Shown here: positions 52,800-61,837 of the stretch, piece after piece
How the letters are laid out: every line of letters begins with the position of its first letter
How positions within the stretch are numbered: the stretch's first letter is position 1
Source of the DNA: CAJMNU01 sp905214855
Lineage (GTDB): Bacteria; Bacillota; Clostridia; Lachnospirales; Lachnospiraceae
Assembly: GCA_937890595.1 (NCBI GenBank)
Contig: CALADM010000027.1
Coordinates: 1-64,000, forward strand
Length of the DNA: 64,000 nucleotides
Direction of reading: 5' to 3'
The notes under the pieces: generated by a model
Told to the model about the DNA's origin: nothing
Databases searched by the model: none
The model's input: the letters and a program-made list of their open reading frames with translations, nothing else
Program-made: the position numbers and the translations under genes

Positions 52800-53743
52800 A
52801 CCAGATTCTCCATAGGAACTCTTACCTCATCCAGTATTTTTTTGACAAAACGGATCTCATTTTCAGAGCCGGAGACTCCCCTTAACACGATCCGATGACT
52901 CCAAACATAAGGTGCTAACTCTTTCACATCCTCTGGGATCACAAAATCTCTCCCTTTTATAGCTGCCAAAGCCTGACAGGCATGATACAGGGCAATCGCA
53001 CCTCTTGTAGAAACACCAACTGTACAAACTCCTCCCTGTCTCGTTTTTTCCACTAGATCCATCAAATATCCTGCCACATCCGGATGAACTTTGACTGTTT
53101 TTACATACTCTTTCATCTCTAAAATTTCTTCTCGTTCCACAACCGTTTCCAGATGGTTTAACACATTTGATGAACCATCTCCCATAAGAACAGCTAACTC
53201 CTGTTCCCTGTTCATATATCCTAAAGAAAGCCTCATAAAAAAACGGTCCATCTGTGCTTCTGGAAGGGGAAATGTACCATACGATTCAATTGGGTTCTGT
53301 GTTGCCATCACAAAAAATGGTTCTTCCAAAGTATATGTCTGCCCATCTGCACTGATCTGCCTTTCTTCCATTGCTTCCAAAAGACTGGACTGTGTTCTTG
53401 GTGTAGCACGATTGATCTCATCTGCCAAAATTAAATTTGCAAACAATGGACCTTTTTGAAATACAAATTCTCCTATTTTCTGATTATAGAAACGGATACC
53501 TGTGATATCAGATGGAAGAAGATCTGGAGTAAACTGAATGCGTTTACACTCCTGACCAACACTTTTTGCAAATGCTTTCAGCAGTGTCGTTTTTCCTGTT
53601 CCCGGCACATCTTCCAAAAGCACATGTCCAGAACATAAAAAACATACTGTGACCAGCCCGATCTCCTTTTCTTTACCCAAAATCACACGGGAACAATTTT
53701 CTATAATCTTCTCACAAATTTCCTGAAACTTATTTTTATCCAT
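52796..53743 (-). CDS. MoxR-family AAA+ ATPase
   Basis: 315 residues. Walker A DVPGTGKTTLLKAFA near 44, Walker B NLILADEINRATPRTQSSLLEAMEE near 105, sensor 1 FFVMATQNPIESYGTFPLPEAQ near 140, and an arginine-finger region MDRFFMRLSLGY. MoxR proteins act as chaperone-like motors for vWA/DUF58 partners; here the DUF58 gene overlaps the 3' end. AAAGG seven bases before 53743 (MDKNKF) fixes the start, although the frame extends to 53791 into the methyltransferase gene. Confidence 0.93.
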   Translation of the reverse strand: MDKNKFQEICEKIIENCSRVILGKEKEIGLVTVCFLCSGHVLLEDVPGTGKTTLLKAFAKSVGQECKRIQFTPDLLPSDITGIRFYNQKIGEFVFQKGPLFANLILADEINRATPRTQSSLLEAMEERQISADGQTYTLEEPFFVMATQNPIESYGTFPLPEAQMDRFFMRLSLGYMNREQELAVLMGDGSSNVLNHLETVVEREEILEMKEYVKTVKVHPDVAGYLMDLVEKTRQGGVCTVGVSTRGAIALYHACQALAAIKGRDFVIPEDVKELAPYVWSHRIVLRGVSGSENEIRFVKKILDEVRVPMENLV

Positions 53744-53760
53744 AACAGTACCTTTCTCAC

Positions 53761-54606
53761 TCAAAATCGTTTCCTTTTTCCCAATTCCCAAAATGCGATC
53801 CCTGCTGCCACAGAAACATTTAAAGAATCTACCTCACCTGCCATTTCAATACGCACGGTATAATCACAATCCGCAATGGTTTCGGATGCCAGTCCTTCCC
53901 CTTCTGTTCCCATAACAATTGCTAATTTTTCCTCAGACTGCAACACTGGATCATCCAAAGAGATCGAATCTTCTCTAAGAGCCATTGCCACTGTCTTAAA
54001 TCCTAACCCCCTCAATATTTCCATTCCTTTTTCAGGCCAGATCTCCTCTTTTTGATGGAAAAATGTCCAAGGGATCTGAAAAACTGTCCCCATACTGACA
54101 CGACTTGCTCTTCTGTACAAAGGATCGCTGCATCCTGCTGTCAATAATACCGCATCCATATGTAAAGCTGCTGCGGAACGAAAGATTGCTCCAACATTTG
54201 TAGGATTCATCACATTTTCCAAAATAACGATCCTCTTTGCATTTTCACAAAGACTTCTGATATCCGGCAATCTTTTCCGCCGCATCACACACAAAGCCCC
54301 TCTGGTCAATGGAAAACCTGTCAGTTTTTTTAACACCTCAAATTCAGCTGTATAAACAGGGATATCACCACAGCGGATGATCAGCTCCTTTGCCTCCCCC
54401 TCTATATGTTTTGTTTCCACCAATAGGGAAACTGGCTCATATCCAGCACAAAGTGCCCTCTCAATTACCTTTGGACTTTCTGCAATAAAAAATCCAGATT
54501 CTGGTTCATTATAATGGAATAACTGCCCCTCTGAAAGACGTGCATACATGTCCAGCTCCGGTGCATGAAACTCTTCAATTAATTTGATATTCTTTCTGTA
54601 CATCAT
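53761..54606 (-). CDS. TrmH/SpoU-family RNA 2'-O-methyltransferase
   Basis: 281 residues with an N-terminal substrate-binding domain and a C-terminal SPOUT knot. Motif 1 is LENVMNPTNVGAIFRSAAAL near 130, motif 2 is IVMGTEGEGL near 232, and motif 3 is IEMAGEVDSLNVSVAAGIAFWE near 252. The target (rRNA or tRNA) cannot be assigned. It ends 17 bases before the MoxR start, so it probably leads that operon. It is divergent from the polyamine operon leader. Confidence 0.9.
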   Translation of the reverse strand: MMYRKNIKLIEEFHAPELDMYARLSEGQLFHYNEPESGFFIAESPKVIERALCAGYEPVSLLVETKHIEGEAKELIIRCGDIPVYTAEFEVLKKLTGFPLTRGALCVMRRKRLPDIRSLCENAKRIVILENVMNPTNVGAIFRSAAALHMDAVLLTAGCSDPLYRRASRVSMGTVFQIPWTFFHQKEEIWPEKGMEILRGLGFKTVAMALREDSISLDDPVLQSEEKLAIVMGTEGEGLASETIADCDYTVRIEMAGEVDSLNVSVAAGIAFWELGKRKRF

Positions 54607-54695
54607 TCAAATCCATCTCTTTTCTCATCACTTTTATACGTCATTATTTTATCATAGATACAAAATCATGGGGGAAAAAATATTATTTTTTTAAC

Positions 54696-54724
54696 TTGAC
54701 AATTTTCACATAATTCGTTAAACT
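54696..54724 (+). promoter_or_regulatory. Promoter of the polyamine operon leader RNA
   Basis: TTGACA (54696-54701), exactly 17 bases, TAAACT (54719-54724). Transcription should start near 54731-54732. No comparable promoter is seen between the downstream terminator and speD. Confidence 0.85.
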
Positions 54725-54731
54725 ACAGACA

Positions 54732-55124
54732 ATGTGTGATATGAGTTTTTACAGAGTATCCATACAAATATTTTCTCTGACCACCCAGTACAGGGTTCAG
54801 GCCACACGGACAGCCGGGTCAACTGCCGATTGGCATTCTATGTTTATAGTTTGCCACTATTGATTGAGCAAACGCTCAATTTTATAAGTTGGTTACTTTA
54901 TAACCGTAGCGCAGATGCGCATATCAACTTGTAAAACGTCAATATGAGTAGTAAGGTAAGTATTTGCTATATAAACTCTCAATAAAAAGCTCATTCTATT
55001 TACATGATCAGATCAAATTGGACGGATCGGCAAACCTCTATATATAATCTGCCATCTTTCTATTTGTATCACATTTTGAGAGGATAGTTTACAAGTGATA
55101 TGCGTCTATGCATATCACTTTTTT
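54732..55124 (+). ncRNA. Structured 390-nt leader of the polyamine biosynthesis operon, candidate attenuator or riboswitch
   Basis: There is no ORF. Stems visible in 54778-54960: TGACC/GGTCA enclosing ACCC-AGTACA-GGGT and GGC/GCC; TGCC-GATT-GGCA; ATTGAGC-AAAC-GCTCAAT (perfect 7 bp); AAGTTG (54886-54891) with CAACTT (54925-54930), enclosing GGTTA/TAACC and GCGC-AGAT-GCGC. Segment 54919-54937 is also complementary to 55087-55103 (17 bp with two bulged A), which is the 5' side of the terminator. The two folds exclude each other, as in transcription-attenuating riboswitches. speD starts 90 bases after the terminator. A known standalone RNA class such as raiA is an alternative identity I could not rule out. 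Confidence 0.7.
55093..55124 (+). terminator. Intrinsic terminator (attenuator) before speD
   Basis: AAGTGATATGC and GCATATCACTT form a perfect 11-bp stem with loop GTCTAT, followed by TTTT. Its 5' arm can instead pair with 54919-54930 upstream. Confidence 0.92.
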
Positions 55125-55214
55125 ATTGCAAAAACGACCATAAATCAAACTGGAAAGTCTTTGGAGAAGGACTCTAAATACTACTACTATTATTCAATGT
55201 AAGGAAGGACGAAC

Positions 55215-55976
55215 ATGGGGGAAAAGCTAAAACTATATGGATTCAACAATCTGACCAAATCACTCAGTTTTAACATTTATGATATCTGTTATGCCAAAAC
55301 AGCCCGTGAACAGCAAGACTATATCAAATACATCAATCAGGAATATAACTCTGACCGTCTCACTAAAATTTTAACCACTCTTACAGACATGATCGGTGCT
55401 AAAGTACTTCACATCTCCAAACAGGATTACGAACCACAGGGAGCTTCTGTCACTATTCTGATCGCTGAGGAATCCATGATCCCTGCCGGAGAAACGCAGC
55501 TTGCCCACTTAGACAAAAGCCATGTCACAGTACACACCTATCCAGAATACCATCCTGAAACCTTCCTTGCGACATTTCGTGTAGATATCGATGTTGCAAC
55601 CTGTGGGGCGATCACTCCGCTTTCCACATTAGACTACCTGATTGGATCTTTTGACTCCGATATCATTACCATGGATTACCGTGTCAGGGGATTTACACGA
55701 GATGTAAATGGACAGAAACTTTTTATCGATCATCCGATCACATCGATCCAAAATTATATTGCACCTGAAACATTACGCCGCTATGATGCTGTAGATATCA
55801 ATGTGTATGGTGCGAATCTATTCCACACCAAAATGATGCTCAAAGACATCTATCTGCAAAATTATCTATTTAAAACAGATGTCTATGAACTTCCTCCTCA
55901 GACCCGTCTGGAGATCATGAATAATCTTCGCAGGGAAATGATCGAAATTTTCAGCGGAAGAAATATCTATCACTAG
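55215..55976 (+). CDS. speD: S-adenosylmethionine decarboxylase proenzyme
   Basis: A 253-residue SpeD of the E. coli-like long class. It self-cleaves within AHLDKSHVTVHTYPEYHPE; Ser102 becomes the pyruvoyl cofactor. The product, decarboxylated AdoMet, donates the aminopropyl group used by SpeE. FRVDIDVATCGAITPLSTLDYLIGSF (near 120-145) carries the conserved acid-base Cys. AAGGAAGG precedes the ATG. It is the first gene of the polyamine operon, 90 bases downstream of the leader terminator; speA starts 41 bases after the stop. Confidence 0.95.
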   Translation: MGEKLKLYGFNNLTKSLSFNIYDICYAKTAREQQDYIKYINQEYNSDRLTKILTTLTDMIGAKVLHISKQDYEPQGASVTILIAEESMIPAGETQLAHLDKSHVTVHTYPEYHPETFLATFRVDIDVATCGAITPLSTLDYLIGSFDSDIITMDYRVRGFTRDVNGQKLFIDHPITSIQNYIAPETLRRYDAVDINVYGANLFHTKMMLKDIYLQNYLFKTDVYELPPQTRLEIMNNLRREMIEIFSGRNIYH

Positions 55977-56017
55977 AAATCTAACACCGACTATTTACCA
56001 GCAAAGGGGAAAAAAAT

Positions 56018-57469
56018 ATGCACGATCAGACACATGCGCCAATTTATGAGGCGTTAGAAAATTTCAAGAAAATGCGGGTAGTTCCTTTTGATGTCCCAGG
56101 GCATAAAAGAGGACGTGGAAATCCAGAACTCACTGCCCTTTTAGGAGAGGCATGTGTAAGTATGGATGTCAATTCTATGAAACCACTGGATAATCTCTGT
56201 CACCCTGTCTCTGTCATCCGTGAGGCAGAGATTTTAGCCGCAGAAGCCTTTGGGGCAGCCCATGCCTTTTTAATGGTCGGCGGCACTACATCCGCTGTAC
56301 AGAGTATGATCCTTTCTGTTGCAAAAAGAGGGGAAAAGATCATCCTCCCCAGAAACGTACACCGCAGTGTCATGGGAGCTATGGTTTTATGTGGGGCAAT
56401 TCCTGTTTATGTGAATCCAGAATGTGATGACAGGCTTGGGATTCCTCTGGGAATGAGTGTATCTGCGGTTGAAAAAGCCATCTTGGAAAACCCAGATGCA
56501 AAAGCGATTCTCGTAAATAACCCGACCTATTATGGTATCTGCTCTGATATCAGATCCATTGTATCTCTTGCACATGCACATGGAATGTTATGTCTTGCAG
56601 ATGAAGCACATGGAACGCATTTTTACTTTGGGGAGAACCTTCCCATCTCAGCCATGGCAGCAGGAGCTGATATGGCAGCTGTTTCCATGCATAAATCTGG
56701 TGGAAGTCTGACACAAAGTTCCCTTCTTCTGACTGGTCCTGCCATGTCAGAGGGTCATGTACGTCAGATCATCAATCTGACTCAGACAACCAGTGGATCT
56801 TACCTTTTATTGTCCAGTTTAGATATTTCCAGAAGAAATCTTGCTCTTAGGGGAAAAGAAAGTTTTCAGCGTGTTGCACAGATGGCAGAATATGCAAGAG
56901 CAGAGATCAACAAAATTGGAGGCTACTATGCATACTCCAAAGAACTGATCAACCATGACAGTATCTTTGACTTTGATGTGACAAAACTCTCTGTCAATAC
57001 TCTGGATATCGGGCTTGCCGGCATTGAAGTCTATGACCTTCTGCGTGATGACTACGACATCCAGATTGAATTTGGAGATCTTGGCAATATCCTCGCTTAT
57101 CTCTCCATTGGTGATCGTCAAAGAGAAATTGAGCGTCTTGTAAGTGCCCTGTCTGAGATCCGCCGCCGTTTCAGCAAAAGCAAATCTGATCTTATGAAAC
57201 AGGAGTACATCGACCCAGCTGTTGCAATATCCCCACAGGATGCCTTTTATGCTGATAAAGAATCTCTGCCAATCCGTGAAACTGCTGGAAGAGTCTGCAG
57301 TGAATTTGTCATGTGCTATCCGCCTGGAATCCCGATCTTAGCACCTGGTGAACGCATCACAAAAGAAATTTTGGACTATATTGAATACGCAAAGGAAAAG
57401 GGCTGTTCCATGACAGGTCCAGAAGATGCAAAAATTGAACACTTAAATGTTTTGAAAGGAGTAGTCTGA
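56018..57469 (+). CDS. speA: Arginine decarboxylase-type PLP enzyme (Orn/Lys/Arg decarboxylase class III, YaaO/SpeA-like)
   Basis: A 483-residue fold-type I PLP decarboxylase. VPFDVPGHKRGRGNPEL near 25, FLMVGGTTSAVQSMILS near 85, CLADEAHGTHFYFGE near 190, and the cofactor-binding lysine in SMHKSGGSLTQSS (Lys226). The presence of agmatinase speB two genes on argues for arginine as substrate, giving agmatine, though lysine or ornithine cannot be excluded. AAAGGGG precedes the ATG, and speE starts two bases after the stop. Confidence 0.9.
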   Translation: MHDQTHAPIYEALENFKKMRVVPFDVPGHKRGRGNPELTALLGEACVSMDVNSMKPLDNLCHPVSVIREAEILAAEAFGAAHAFLMVGGTTSAVQSMILSVAKRGEKIILPRNVHRSVMGAMVLCGAIPVYVNPECDDRLGIPLGMSVSAVEKAILENPDAKAILVNNPTYYGICSDIRSIVSLAHAHGMLCLADEAHGTHFYFGENLPISAMAAGADMAAVSMHKSGGSLTQSSLLLTGPAMSEGHVRQIINLTQTTSGSYLLLSSLDISRRNLALRGKESFQRVAQMAEYARAEINKIGGYYAYSKELINHDSIFDFDVTKLSVNTLDIGLAGIEVYDLLRDDYDIQIEFGDLGNILAYLSIGDRQREIERLVSALSEIRRRFSKSKSDLMKQEYIDPAVAISPQDAFYADKESLPIRETAGRVCSEFVMCYPPGIPILAPGERITKEILDYIEYAKEKGCSMTGPEDAKIEHLNVLKGVV

Positions 57470-57471
57470 TT

Positions 57472-58332
57472 ATGGAATTATGGTTTTCTGAATCCCAAAC
57501 CCCAAATGTCAAACTTTCCATCCGTGTCAACCGCCAGCTTTACAGCGGACAAAGCGAATTTCAACGGATCGATGTATTTGAATCCCCTGAATTTGGACGT
57601 TTTCTCACTCTGGATGGATATATGATGCTAACCGAAAAAGACGAATTTATCTATCATGAGATGATCACCCATGTTCCAATGGCAGTACATCCCCATGTAA
57701 AAGATGTTCTGGTGATCGGGGCTGGGGATGGTGGTGTCATCCGTGAGCTGACCCGTTATCCTGAAATCGAACACATTGATATGGTAGAAATCGATCCCCT
57801 TGTAGTAGAAGTCTGCAAAAAATATCTTCCGCAGACCGCATGCCGCCTGGATGATCCCAGAGTTTCAATTCACTATGAAGATGGACTACGCTTTATCCGC
57901 TCCTGCGAAAGCTGTTATGACCTAATCATTGTGGATTCCACAGATCCGTTTGGACCCGGAGAAGGTCTCTTCACTCTGGAATTTTATGGTAACTGTTATA
58001 AAGCACTCCGCCCTGACGGCATCATGGTCAATCAGCATGAAAGCCCATTCTACGCAGAAGATGCCGCAGCATGTCAACGTGCCCATAAGCGGATTGTACA
58101 ATCTTTCCCTATCAGCAAAGTATTTCAGGCACATATCCCTACCTATCCCTCTGGACATTGGCTATTTGGATTTGCCTCAAAAAAATATCATCCATTAAAA
58201 GATTTAAACGAAACACGCTGGAATATGCGCTCTCTATCCTGCCGTTACTATACCACCACATTACATAAAGGCGCTTTTTATATCCCCGCCTATGTAGAGG
58301 AGTTATTAAAAAATGTTGAACGTGAATATTGA
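57472..58332 (+). CDS. speE: Spermidine synthase (aminopropyltransferase)
   Basis: 286 residues that transfer the aminopropyl group of decarboxylated AdoMet to putrescine. Motifs are EDEFIYHEMITH-like KDEFIYHEMITHVPM near 59, the nucleotide site VLVIGAGDGGVIREL near 79-93, DMVEIDPLVVEVCKKYLP near 103, and the catalytic Asp in LIIVDSTDPFGPGEGLF near 150. AAGGAG precedes the ATG. The last 20 bases overlap speB. Confidence 0.95.
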   Translation: MELWFSESQTPNVKLSIRVNRQLYSGQSEFQRIDVFESPEFGRFLTLDGYMMLTEKDEFIYHEMITHVPMAVHPHVKDVLVIGAGDGGVIRELTRYPEIEHIDMVEIDPLVVEVCKKYLPQTACRLDDPRVSIHYEDGLRFIRSCESCYDLIIVDSTDPFGPGEGLFTLEFYGNCYKALRPDGIMVNQHESPFYAEDAAACQRAHKRIVQSFPISKVFQAHIPTYPSGHWLFGFASKKYHPLKDLNETRWNMRSLSCRYYTTTLHKGAFYIPAYVEELLKNVEREY

Positions 58333-59173
58333 AACCTTTTTAAGTTGTGATAAACCATATGAACAGGCATCTACGATCTTATTTGGTGCTCCTTTTGACT
58401 CTACCACCTCCTACCGTCCGGGAACTCGTTTTGGAAGTAATGCAATTCGTCGTGAATCCTATGGGATTGAAAGTTACAGTCCCTATCTGGATATGGATCT
58501 GGAAGATATCCAAGTCATGGACAGCGGTGACATTGAACTGTGCATTGGAGATACCAAGACTGCCTTACTGCAAATCGAAGAACGCACACGCATTATCTTA
58601 GAGGATGGGAAACGTCCCTTTATGCTCGGAGGAGAACATCTGGTGACATTAGGGGCTTTCCGTGCTGTCTTTCAAAAATATCCAAATGTCCATATCATCC
58701 ACTTTGATGCTCATGCAGATTTAAGAGAAGAATATCTGGGGGCTTCCCTCTCCCATGCATGTGTCCTGCGCCGCTGCCATGAACTGGTGGGAGATGGACG
58801 TATTTTTCAGTTTGGTATCCGTTCTGGCGACCGTGAAGAATTCCGTTGGGGAAAATCCCATGTAACTACCAATCGTTTCACACTGGATGGTTTGGAAGAA
58901 ACCTTAAAACAGCTTCAACATGTACCTGTATATTTTACACTGGATCTGGATATTCTTGACCCCAGCATCTTTCCGGGAACTGGTACACCAGAACCGGGGG
59001 GAATCACATTTGAGGAGTTGAGAAAAGCCGTTATCTTCGTCTGCAGTCATGCCAATATTGTGGGATGTGATGTCAATGAACTGAGTCCTTCCTATGATCT
59101 CAGTGGAGTTTCTACTGCTGTCGCCTGTAAAATTGTCCGTGAAATGCTCTTATCTCTGGAATCTTCCAGATAA
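58313..59173 (+). CDS. speB: Agmatinase (ureohydrolase family)
   Basis: 286 residues that split agmatine into putrescine and urea. The binuclear Mn2+ site is complete: GGEHLVTLG near 108, HFDAHADLREEYLG near 130 and TLDLDILDPSIFPGTGTPEPGG near 208. The N-terminal GAPFDSTTSYRPGTRFG is typical of agmatinases. GAGGAG ten bases before the ATG lies inside speE. With speA it forms the arginine to putrescine route without an ornithine decarboxylase. A 118-base A-rich gap without terminator separates it from the next gene. Confidence 0.94.
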   Translation: MLNVNIETFLSCDKPYEQASTILFGAPFDSTTSYRPGTRFGSNAIRRESYGIESYSPYLDMDLEDIQVMDSGDIELCIGDTKTALLQIEERTRIILEDGKRPFMLGGEHLVTLGAFRAVFQKYPNVHIIHFDAHADLREEYLGASLSHACVLRRCHELVGDGRIFQFGIRSGDREEFRWGKSHVTTNRFTLDGLEETLKQLQHVPVYFTLDLDILDPSIFPGTGTPEPGGITFEELRKAVIFVCSHANIVGCDVNELSPSYDLSGVSTAVACKIVREMLLSLESSR

Positions 59174-59291
59174 TATACAAAAGGCACACTGGTTATAAAA
59201 GCCAAACCAATATAAAATACAATACAAAATAAGAAAAATGAAACACTACAACACAAATGAAAAACAATAACATCAAAAAGGAGAATGAACT

Positions 59292-60551
59292 ATGAGTAAA
59301 GTTTTAGTAATCGGATGCGGCGGTGTTGCTTCTGTTGCAATCCAGAAATGCTGCCAGAACAGCGATGTTTTTACAGAAATCTGTATCGCAAGTCGTACAA
59401 AGTCCAAATGTGATGATTTAAAGCAGAAACTGGAAGGAAAAACAGCTACCAAGATCACAACAGAACAGGTGGATGCTGACAATTTACAAGAACTGGTTGC
59501 CTTGATCCGAAAAGTACAACCTGATCTGGTTATGAATATCGCTCTTCCATATCAGGATCTTACGATCATGGATGCTTGTCTGGAATGTGGTGTCAACTAT
59601 ATGGATACTGCCAACTATGAACCAGAAAACATTGATGATCCGGCATGGCGTAAAGTATATGAAAAACGTTGTAAAGAAGCTGGCTTTTCCGCTTACTTTG
59701 ACTACTCCTGGCAGTGGGCTTATAAAGAAAAATTTGAAAAAGCAGGTCTGATCGCTCTTCTTGGTTCTGGTTTCGATCCAGGCGTCACACAGGCTTATTG
59801 CGCTTATGCCAAAAAACATCTGTTTGATACCATCGAAACCATTGATATTTTGGACTGCAATGGCGGTGATCATGGTTATCCTTTTGCCACCAACTTCAAT
59901 CCGGAGATCAACTTGCGTGAAGTTTCTGCGCCAGGTTCTTACTGGGAAGATGGTCACTGGGTGGAGATTCCAGCTATGAGCATAAAAAGAGAATATAATT
60001 TTGATCAGGTAGGCCAAAAAGATATGTATCTTCTGCACCATGAAGAGATAGAATCTCTTGCTAAAAATCTCCCAGAAGTAAAACGTATCCGTTTCTTTAT
60101 GACATTTGGTCAAAGCTACCTGACCCACATGAAATGTCTGGAAAATGTAGGTATGCTTTCCACTACCCCTATTTTATATGAAGGAAAGGAAATTGTACCG
60201 ATCCAGTTTTTAAAAGCACTTCTCCCAGACCCAGCAAGTCTTGGACCACGCACAGTTGGAAAAACAAATATTGGCTGTATCTTCCAAGGTACAAAAAATG
60301 GAGAAAAAAAGACCGCTTATATCTATAATGTATGTGACCATCAGGAGTGTTATCGTGAAGTTGGTTCTCAGGCAATTTCCTACACAACCGGTGTTCCTGC
60401 TATGATTGGTGCAATGATGCTCTTAACCGGAAAATGGAACAAACCAGGCGTTTATACTGTAGAAGAATTTGATCCAGATCCATATATGGATGCATTAAAT
60501 CAGTATGGTCTCCCATGGCAGATTTCGGACCATCCAGTCCTGGTTGACTGA
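59292..60551 (+). CDS. Carboxynorspermidine/carboxyspermidine dehydrogenase (saccharopine dehydrogenase family)
   Basis: A 419-residue NAD(P)-dependent enzyme that reductively joins aspartate semialdehyde and a diamine (putrescine gives carboxyspermidine). Rossmann loop VLVIGCGGVASVAIQKCCQN at the N-terminus, YMDTANYEPE near 115, LLGSGFDPGVTQAYCAYAKK near 155 and DCNGGDHGYPFATNFNPEINLREV near 195 are hallmarks of this group. AAGGAG precedes the ATG. The stop overlaps the nspC start (TGATG), confirming functional pairing. Confidence 0.93.
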   Translation: MSKVLVIGCGGVASVAIQKCCQNSDVFTEICIASRTKSKCDDLKQKLEGKTATKITTEQVDADNLQELVALIRKVQPDLVMNIALPYQDLTIMDACLECGVNYMDTANYEPENIDDPAWRKVYEKRCKEAGFSAYFDYSWQWAYKEKFEKAGLIALLGSGFDPGVTQAYCAYAKKHLFDTIETIDILDCNGGDHGYPFATNFNPEINLREVSAPGSYWEDGHWVEIPAMSIKREYNFDQVGQKDMYLLHHEEIESLAKNLPEVKRIRFFMTFGQSYLTHMKCLENVGMLSTTPILYEGKEIVPIQFLKALLPDPASLGPRTVGKTNIGCIFQGTKNGEKKTAYIYNVCDHQECYREVGSQAISYTTGVPAMIGAMMLLTGKWNKPGVYTVEEFDPDPYMDALNQYGLPWQISDHPVLVD

Positions 60552-61678
60552 TGCCGGCTCTAAATAAGCTGCGTACCCCCTACTTCTTAGTAGACGAAGC
60601 GCAGCTTCTCAAAAATTTAACATGTTTAAAAGAAGTATCAAAGCGATCTGGTTGTCATATTCTGCTTGCACAAAAAGCCTTTTCTATGTATGACTCCTAT
60701 CCTCTGATCCGACAGTATCTTGCTGGTACTACAGCAAGTGGGCTTTATGAAGCACGTTTAGGACATGAAGAATTTGGAAAAGAAACTCATGTATTTTCTC
60801 CAGCCTATCGGGAAGATGAATTTGAAGAGCTGCTCCAATATGCAGATCATTTTGTATTTAATTCCCCAAATCAGGTGAAAAAATATGCGCCACGGGTACT
60901 TTCCCTTGGTAAGTCCACTGGTCTCCGTGTCAATCCGGAATGTTCTACACAGGAAGGTCATGCCATATACGATCCCTGTGCTCCCGGTTCTCGTCTTGGA
61001 ACAACATTAAGCAATCTGGATGAATCCATTCTCCCTTTGCTGCATGGACTGCATTTTCACACACTCTGTGAACAAAATTCAGATGATCTGGAAACTACCA
61101 TACATGCATTTGAAGAAAAATTTGGGAAATATCTGACAAATATGAAATGGATCAATCTTGGGGGAGGACACCACATTACACGCCCTGACTATGATATCGA
61201 ACGTCTTATCCGCATCATATGCCATCTCAAAGACACATATCATGTTGAAGTCTATCTGGAACCGGGCGAGGCAGTTGTACTTCAGGCTGGTTTCCTCGTC
61301 TCCAGTGTACTGGAGATCATGCACAATGGCATTGACATTGCCATCCTCGACACCTCTGCTGCCTGCCATATGCCAGATGTGTTAGAAATGCCCTATCGTC
61401 CTCCTGTCTTTGCAAGCGGAAATCCAAATGAAAAAGATTTCACTTACCGTTTTGCAGGCCCTACCTGTCTGGCAGGAGATATCATTGGAGATTACTCTTT
61501 TGATATCCCTCTCAAGGAAGGAGATCTTGTTGTCTTTGAAGATATGGCACTCTACACAATGGTCAAGACCAATACCTTCAATGGAATGCCTCTTCCGTCC
61601 ATTGCGTGGAGAAACACAGATGGCAGCATACGCATAGTGAATACCTTCGGATATGATGATTTCAAATCCAGATTGTAA
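60551..61678 (+). CDS. nspC: Carboxynorspermidine/carboxyspermidine decarboxylase
   Basis: A 375-residue alanine-racemase-fold PLP decarboxylase giving (nor)spermidine. The cofactor lysine is in HILLAQKAFSMYD (Lys42), with TPYFLVDEAQLLKNL at the N-terminus. LGGGHHITRPDYD (near 205) binds the PLP phosphate, and YLEPGEAVVLQAG follows near 235. The second-subunit Cys region GPTCLAGDIIGDY lies near 305. Translation is coupled to the dehydrogenase by a TGATG overlap; no separate strong ribosome binding site exists. It is the last gene of the operon, followed by a strong terminator. Confidence 0.95.
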   Translation: MPALNKLRTPYFLVDEAQLLKNLTCLKEVSKRSGCHILLAQKAFSMYDSYPLIRQYLAGTTASGLYEARLGHEEFGKETHVFSPAYREDEFEELLQYADHFVFNSPNQVKKYAPRVLSLGKSTGLRVNPECSTQEGHAIYDPCAPGSRLGTTLSNLDESILPLLHGLHFHTLCEQNSDDLETTIHAFEEKFGKYLTNMKWINLGGGHHITRPDYDIERLIRIICHLKDTYHVEVYLEPGEAVVLQAGFLVSSVLEIMHNGIDIAILDTSAACHMPDVLEMPYRPPVFASGNPNEKDFTYRFAGPTCLAGDIIGDYSFDIPLKEGDLVVFEDMALYTMVKTNTFNGMPLPSIAWRNTDGSIRIVNTFGYDDFKSRL

Positions 61679-61687
61679 ATCCGACAA

Positions 61688-61740
61688 AAAAAACACAGCC
61701 AGCTGTTTATATACAAACAGTTGACTGTGTTTCTTTTTTC
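61688..61740 (+). terminator. Intrinsic terminator of the polyamine biosynthesis operon
   Basis: AAACACAG-CA-CTGTTT pairs with AAACAG-TG-CTGTGTTT, followed by CTTTTTTC, ten bases beyond the nspC stop. Confidence 0.92.
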
Positions 61741-61837
61741 GTTTTCTCATTTTTTCGTGTATTCTTTTATTTTTTATCTTTTCTCAGTTCTATCACAACA
61801 TCTCAGCTTTTTATCTATGTCCACTTTCTTTATTCTC

